Source: an uncultured Eubacterium sp.
GTDB taxonomy: Bacteria; Bacillota; Clostridia; Lachnospirales; Lachnospiraceae
DNA: 64,000 nucleotides
NCBI GenBank assembly: GCA_910577225.1
Contig: CAJTMV010000005.1
Location: 95,796 to 159,795, forward strand
Direction of reading: 5' to 3'
Under the pieces are notes generated by a model that made no database searches, was not told the origin of the DNA, and was given only the letters and a program-made list of their open reading frames with translations. Both the position numbers and the translations under genes were made by a program. This document shows, piece by piece, positions 59,780 through 64,000 of the stretch (the stretch's first letter is position 1; every line of letters starts with the position of its first letter).

Positions 59780-62263
59780 ATGATACGATTTTTTGACAAA
59801 GAAGTAAATTGTGTAACGTCCGGCGAATTAACAAGAGACAGGCTTTTTTCGTATTTTTTAGATGGGAACAGGGAAGATATTCTGTGTGTTATAGACGAAG
59901 ACGGCCGGTATCAGGGAAATATTACATATGTTTCTTTGCTGCATAGTACTGATGTGCAGGGTAGTATCCGGACAGAGAGAGTAGTTTTGGATGAACATTT
60001 GTGGGAAAATGGCAGGAAGTTTTTTAACAGTTACCAGAATCTGATGGAGGAGGTGATTCTGCTGCCGGTTGTAGATCAGGAGGGGCAGCTGATATGTTTT
60101 GCCTGTCAGGATATGGATGCGAACCGGGAGCTGCGCCAGCTGCGGGAATTGCAGGCGTACAGAAACGCTTTAAGTTTTCGGGATGTTTTTCCGGAGTTTG
60201 ACTGTGTGACCATCTGGGAATGCAACGAGCTGGCATATTATTTTGCGCAGTATCTCAAAGAAATCGGAGTACCGGTTAGTGTGAAAGGAAGTTTGTGGAA
60301 ATATTTTGGGGAATGGGAAGGCTGTGAGACACTGGATTATCGAAATTTGAATATTTATGCAGACGGTACCTGGGAGAAAAGCAACAGTCTGAGAGAAAAT
60401 CTGCTGCGGAGCGTATCGGTAGAATTTGAATGTATCGATCAGGTATATGAAAAAAATATTCAGGAAGGATGGATTACAGATCAGGCACAGACATCCGAAA
60501 ATCTGTTGTTGTGGCTGCAAAAACAGCCGGAGTTATATTTGATTGGTACAGGCCCGCAAACACAGGATACGTATGATTTTTTACTGGAACATGGAGCAGA
60601 TATTGCGGGGTTTGTTTCCAAAGAGCTGGATCAGCCACGACAGATGCTTTTGGGAAAACAGGTCTGTTCCTGGTATGAGATACAGCATTCGCCACAGGCT
60701 GTGCTGATAGAATGTACACAGAAACATAGCGCATGGGGCGCCGGATATGCAGATTTCTTTGATTATGCCGGATATTATAGAAATGAACGATGTATTTTGA
60801 TGCGTGATTATTTCGAAGTGTCAAAGAGAAGCCTTTTGAAACATGCGCTGCATGGCAGGCGGATTGTGCTGACAGGAGATAGCGCGTTATGCGGCAGACT
60901 GTTGACATATCTGAAAGATCAGGCAGATTGTTATTATTGGAATTATCAGAATGCGGCAGACGGATGGAGCGGATGCAGCGTATTGTCAGGAGAAGATATT
61001 ACAGAAGAAGATATCTGCATACCTGTTTTTCCAGAGTACTTTGCACCTGATGATCATAGTGCAGGGATAAGAAAAAAAGAAGAATGTCTGAAGCGAATCA
61101 AAGAGTCCGGAGTATTGAATCTTACGGATTATTTTTGTGATACTGTCAGTCTGGTACAATTGGAGCATGAACTGACAGACCAGGAGTGGAAGGAGCATCC
61201 GAAGGGCATCATCATCGGAGCAATTTCTTATTGCTGCGGCAATATGTTTTTCCGTGGAGTTTTGGAAGGACATTCCCAGATATTAATGATGGATTCCGGA
61301 TTTTTAAGCGATAATTTATTTTCGATCTGTCTGCGTCTGTCGGCAGAAAAAAGTGAAAATATAGCGGCTGCTTTTTGGAAAATCATGGAGGAAGAAGCGG
61401 AATTTCTGCCTGCAGGTATCGAAAATCTGTTTCCGTCAAGAGAGAAGTTTCATAAAACACTGGAACGTGAACTGGCAAAGAAAGATTCATTTTGTTCTCA
61501 GGAGCTGTTTACCATATTCCATCTGGCATATGCGTCGATGTGGGGAGAGGCTCCGGCAAATATGACCGATATGGTTATTTACTGGGAGCCGCATCTTGTT
61601 CCAAGAGATGTTTGTGAACAGTATGCGGCATGGCTATATCATGAAAAAGTGTCAGAATATATCGTAAATGTGGTGCGAAATGGGACCATACGGGCAGGTT
61701 CGTATCTGAATTTTTATGAACATGAAAACCGGCTGACAAATCTGGAGATTGTCGCTTACTGGCATATGGTTGATGAGGCTGAACCACGCAGGGAATCGTA
61801 TGATGGATTCCAGAGAGTGATTATGAAATTTGAAGATATCAAGTGTAAGCCAGAAGAAACGCTGGAATCGCTGTGTCAGACGATTGGGATTTCATGGTCC
61901 GACACATTTTTACAGACAACTTCTCATGGAGTGCAGACATCTTACCACGGTACAACGGGATATGACATCAGACCGGTATATGATACATATGAAAGATATT
62001 TTTCCGGATATGACCGGATGAGGCTCGTTCTGTTATTATCGGAGTGGCAGGCAGAATATGAATATCCTTGTGTGGATATACTGGAGTTTTCCAGAAGAGA
62101 ATTGCAGGAGATGTTTGTAAAAGATTTTCGGTTCGAAGATATGTATCAATTTCACGAGGAGACAGACAGACTCAGGTATAAGATGCAAAAGATGAACTGG
62201 ATGCACAGACAGATACAGAGACTGATTTTTATGCGCAGCACTGGAAGATTAATACTCAAATAA
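59780..62263 (+). CDS. Large CBS-domain / sulfotransferase-like protein
   Basis: An 827-aa multidomain protein. Residues about 12-120 look like a CBS pair (ILCVIDEDGRYQGNITYVSL and VILLPVVDQEGQLICFACQD). Residues about 250-310 form a Rossmann-like segment (LYLIGTGPQTQDTYDFLLEH). The C-terminal third resembles a sulfotransferase: a P-loop-like GAISYCCGNMFFRGVLEGHS near 480 in place of the PAPS 5'-phosphosulfate loop, and VIMKFEDIKCKPEETLESLC near 685 like the RYEDL 3'-phosphate motif. The loop is degenerate (no PxSGTT), so activity is uncertain. Similar large proteins occur in glycan loci. GAGAGGAG precedes the ATG. Confidence 0.6.
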   Translation: MIRFFDKEVNCVTSGELTRDRLFSYFLDGNREDILCVIDEDGRYQGNITYVSLLHSTDVQGSIRTERVVLDEHLWENGRKFFNSYQNLMEEVILLPVVDQEGQLICFACQDMDANRELRQLRELQAYRNALSFRDVFPEFDCVTIWECNELAYYFAQYLKEIGVPVSVKGSLWKYFGEWEGCETLDYRNLNIYADGTWEKSNSLRENLLRSVSVEFECIDQVYEKNIQEGWITDQAQTSENLLLWLQKQPELYLIGTGPQTQDTYDFLLEHGADIAGFVSKELDQPRQMLLGKQVCSWYEIQHSPQAVLIECTQKHSAWGAGYADFFDYAGYYRNERCILMRDYFEVSKRSLLKHALHGRRIVLTGDSALCGRLLTYLKDQADCYYWNYQNAADGWSGCSVLSGEDITEEDICIPVFPEYFAPDDHSAGIRKKEECLKRIKESGVLNLTDYFCDTVSLVQLEHELTDQEWKEHPKGIIIGAISYCCGNMFFRGVLEGHSQILMMDSGFLSDNLFSICLRLSAEKSENIAAAFWKIMEEEAEFLPAGIENLFPSREKFHKTLERELAKKDSFCSQELFTIFHLAYASMWGEAPANMTDMVIYWEPHLVPRDVCEQYAAWLYHEKVSEYIVNVVRNGTIRAGSYLNFYEHENRLTNLEIVAYWHMVDEAEPRRESYDGFQRVIMKFEDIKCKPEETLESLCQTIGISWSDTFLQTTSHGVQTSYHGTTGYDIRPVYDTYERYFSGYDRMRLVLLLSEWQAEYEYPCVDILEFSRRELQEMFVKDFRFEDMYQFHEETDRLRYKMQKMNWMHRQIQRLIFMRSTGRLILK

Positions 62264-62340
62264 GATATACCCTGACGGATAGGATCAGCGATCTTTGAAA
62301 GGAAAGTAAGGAATACGATTGGTTTGACGGGACAGAAAAT

Positions 62341-62470
62341 ATTCAAATAGAGCATACTGTTATTCAAATGAGATACATTATCACTCAAATGAGAATGATT
62401 ACTATGATACTTTTTACAATCTTTTTGAATCAGCTATATTTGAGTACAATACTTGTATAATACATTTGAG
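62341..62470. promoter_or_regulatory. Phased TCAAAT repeats and promoter before the XRE gene
   Basis: Three direct copies of A(T/C)TCAAAT(G)AGA start at 62341, 62362 and 62383, exactly 21 bp apart. Two inverted copies ATTTGAG lie at 62438-62444 and 62464-62470, flanking a -10-like TATAAT (62456-62461). No good -35 is visible. The arrangement looks like an operator array, perhaps for the regulator it precedes. Confidence 0.55.
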
Positions 62471-62487
62471 GAGGCTCGGATTACACA

Positions 62488-62991
62488 ATGAGAGAAGAAT
62501 ATGTACTTGAAAAAGTATCGCAGCTCTTAAAAGAGCGTAACTGGACATTATATCGGCTGGCAAAAGAAGCGGATATCAGCTATTCTACTTTGAGTAATAC
62601 TTTTCATCGTAATAATGTACCTTCAGTGTCTACTGTTATGAGGATCTGCGAGGGATTTGGCATTACGCTGTCAGAATTTTTCGATGAGGGAGGAACGGTA
62701 ATAAAACAGTTGACAACTTCCGATCAAAAACTGGTTGCAAACTTTCACCGTCTACCAAGAGAGGACAAGAAACTGGTAGATATTTATATGAAAGGTCTGT
62801 TGAAAATTGCCATTGACATGGAAAAGCCAGAGCGAAAAAACCAGACGGCGTCAGAAAGCGATATGCAGGAAGAAAGCGATACATTGGAAAAAAGCGATAC
62901 ACAGGGAGAAAGCGATACATTGGAAATAAGCGATGTACAGGAAGAAAGCGACACATTAGAAGAAGGAGATACAAAGGAAGATCAGGTGTAG
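62488..62991 (+). CDS. XRE/Cro-CI family regulator with hexapeptide-repeat tail
   Basis: A 167-aa regulator. The helix-turn-helix spans about residues 7-63: YRLAKEADISYSTLSNTFHR is the recognition part, then VPSVSTVMRICEGFGITLSE. Residues about 72-112 are a helical dimerisation-like segment (LPREDKKLVDIYMKGLLKI). Residues 124-165 are seven acidic hexapeptides of the type S-D-T-x-E-x. GAGGAGG precedes the ATG. It is likely self-regulated through the upstream repeats. Confidence 0.85.
   Translation: MREEYVLEKVSQLLKERNWTLYRLAKEADISYSTLSNTFHRNNVPSVSTVMRICEGFGITLSEFFDEGGTVIKQLTTSDQKLVANFHRLPREDKKLVDIYMKGLLKIAIDMEKPERKNQTASESDMQEESDTLEKSDTQGESDTLEISDVQEESDTLEEGDTKEDQV
62857..62982 (+). repeat. Seven 18-bp tandem repeats in the XRE gene
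   Basis: Seven in-frame 18-bp units encoding S-D-(T/M/V)-x-(E/G)-x, with the recurring core AGCGATACA. Copy number changes would keep the frame and only alter tail length. Confidence 0.88.
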
Positions 62992-63002
62992 AAATTCCGC
63001 TT

Positions 63003-63044
63003 ATGCATAATCAGAAATTGTTTAATTTCTGATTATGCATTTTT
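63003..63044 (+). terminator. Terminator of the XRE gene
   Basis: A perfect 17-bp stem (63003-63019 with 63024-63040) around GTTT, followed by TTTT. Confidence 0.92.
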
Positions 63045-63097
63045 CATATAAGTTTTGGCCTGTTGGATATGGTCATAAATTATATACCATTTCAATA

Positions 63098-64000
63098 CTA
63101 ACAATCAGCAATCTTTAACATGGTTAGTATTTTTTGCCGGGGAATCTGATATTCGTTTGTTATTATTTGGATTGCTTCATTTTCATGAATTCCGGCAGAT
63201 TGCAGAATCCGGAATGATTTACATATATTCTCCTGTGTCATTTGTTCTGTCACCTGATCGGTAACTTGTTTTGTCACCTGATCGGTAACTTGTTTTGTTA
63301 CCTGTTCCGTTACCTGCTTTTCCACCCGTTTGCTGATGACCTGTGCATTTGCTTCATCACGAAGTACCAGCATTTCTTCTAAGGTTAACGCTTCTCCTAA
63401 CATTTCAAACACATCCTCTCTTCCTTTAAAAAAGTCTGATATTTCATAGCCGCTTTGATATCGTTTCAAGGCTTGTATTACAGCCTGTTCCATGGTAAAG
63501 CCACTTGCAACGGCGGTTTTAATCTGCGTGATTAGTCCTATAAATTCTTTTAAGATACCTTTTGAATTGTTATCTTTATATACAGTTACTGTAAGATCTA
63601 AAAAACTATTCTGATCGCCGTGTTCAAAACAGTCTGATAATCTTAAAGATGCCGGACATTCTCCTTTTCCGGTATATACCATATAGAATTCCGGTTTTGG
63701 AATCCGGATCTGTTCGGTACCATACAGAACACCTTTGTATTTGTCCATGGAGAACAGTTTTTTGTATTCTTCTGCGATATAGAGAAACATACGGACAGGC
63801 ATATTATAGTTTAATGTAGACTGGTGTTCCATTAATATAATTAGTCTGTCCCGTACCATAAAGCATATGTCATTATATATGTCAAGTGTAAATATATTAT
63901 TCAATTCAATATTCTGAAATTCCAGGTCGGATACATCGGCATCTTCAGGATGCATAAGCAGATAGACAGCCTTACGATATCTTGGTTCTTTAAACAGACT
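63098..64000 (-). CDS. Rpn-family PD-(D/E)XK nuclease, 5' end beyond the window
   Basis: A Rpn family protein (recombination-promoting nuclease / putative transposase, PDDEXK_2). The frame stays open through the window end (RYRKAVYLLMHPEDADVSDL upstream of the first in-window Met), so the N-terminus lies outside. The visible 300 residues contain DICFMVRDRLIILMEHQST and NMPVRMFLYIAEEYKKL, the conserved D...EHQ(S)T core with the nuclease residues. FLDLTVTVYKDNN and the usual helical region follow. A coiled coil rich in VTEQVTKQ repeats lies near the C-terminus. Members cut DNA in a RecA-independent way and are often multicopy. Confidence 0.85.
   Translation of the reverse strand, partial: SLFKEPRYRKAVYLLMHPEDADVSDLEFQNIELNNIFTLDIYNDICFMVRDRLIILMEHQSTLNYNMPVRMFLYIAEEYKKLFSMDKYKGVLYGTEQIRIPKPEFYMVYTGKGECPASLRLSDCFEHGDQNSFLDLTVTVYKDNNSKGILKEFIGLITQIKTAVASGFTMEQAVIQALKRYQSGYEISDFFKGREDVFEMLGEALTLEEMLVLRDEANAQVISKRVEKQVTEQVTKQVTDQVTKQVTDQVTEQMTQENICKSFRILQSAGIHENEAIQIITNEYQIPRQKILTMLKIADC
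63251..63298. repeat. Two perfect 24-bp tandem repeats in the Rpn gene
   Basis: The unit 63251-63274 is repeated exactly at 63275-63298, with degenerate copies on either side. It encodes the VTDQVTKQ heptad-like coiled coil; expansion would keep the frame. Confidence 0.88.

Noticed and set aside
62857..62982. CRISPR or non-coding minisatellite
   Set aside because: The 18-bp units are contiguous, in frame and encode the tail of the XRE protein.
63094..63131. Hairpin AATACTAAC / GTTAGTATT with a T run on the + strand
   Set aside because: It lies mostly inside the end of the Rpn gene and would terminate a + transcript already ended by the stronger stem at 63003-63040. It may be chance.

Overview
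The window is chromosomal DNA of a flagellated low-to-mid GC Firmicute, almost certainly a gut Lachnospiraceae (Roseburia/Eubacterium/Agathobacter-like). The gene order flgM-flgN-flgK-flgK-flgL-fliW-csrA-flaG-fliD-fliS-flagellin, the short (270 aa) flagellin and the strong AAGGAGG-type ribosome binding sites all point that way. No rRNA, tRNA, CRISPR array or intact transposase was seen.

Layout. (1) 1-2588: the end of an upstream transcription unit with its terminator, then two leftward genes, a secreted InlB-repeat/FN3 protein and a GH43-like glycosidase. (2) 2.7-15.3 kb: a late flagellar operon covering the anti-sigma factor, export chaperones, two tandem FlgK homologues, an oversized FlgL, FliW, CsrA, FlaG, FliD, FliS and flagellin. 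Sigma-28-type promoters with the same 15-nt spacing stand before flgM, flaG and flagellin. The flagellin leader has a hairpin presenting GGA in its loop upstream of a GGA-containing Shine-Dalgarno, which is the layout of a CsrA site. (3) 15.4-42.5 kb: a flagellin glycosylation and modification island. It holds a Maf/DUF115 transferase, CgeB-like and other glycosyltransferases, and an acyl-sugar cassette (ATP-grasp, two NeuD-like acetyltransferases, FkbH-like HAD protein, acyl carrier protein, methyltransferase, VOC protein, WecE-type aminotransferase). It also holds pseC-pseB-pseI-pseG-pseH for pseudaminic acid (no pseF in the window), an acyltransferase-MaoC fusion, flagellin lysine methylase FliB, a DUF4422-Caps_synth fusion and a pyruvyltransferase-like protein. 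(4) 43.0-54.3 kb: an 11-kb, tightly packed six-gene operon with its own promoter. (5) 55.8-62.3 kb: two radical SAM proteins, a membrane protein, a dihydroorotate-dehydrogenase-like flavoprotein and a CBS/sulfotransferase-like giant. (6) 62.5-64 kb: an XRE regulator with a repetitive tail and an Rpn/PD-(D/E)XK nuclease cut by the window end.

The six-gene operon is the best candidate for an undescribed system. Its first two proteins each appear to carry an N-terminal Hfq/Sm-like domain, a helical middle and a cold-shock-like OB fold. Two large helical proteins of unknown family flank an Hsp70-like ATPase. The last protein is a STAND (NB-ARC-like) NTPase whose N-terminal region contains an RNxxxH motif typical of HEPN ribonucleases. 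A convergent WYL regulator follows, separated from the operon by a palindromic, MITE-like element. The combination of RNA-binding sensors, a chaperone ATPase, and a signalling NTPase with a possible RNase suggests an RNA-centred stress or antiphage defence module. That role is inference from domains seen by eye; no database search was possible.

Where the longest open frame and the ribosome binding site disagree, the start codon was moved to fit the ribosome binding site, and the entry says so.
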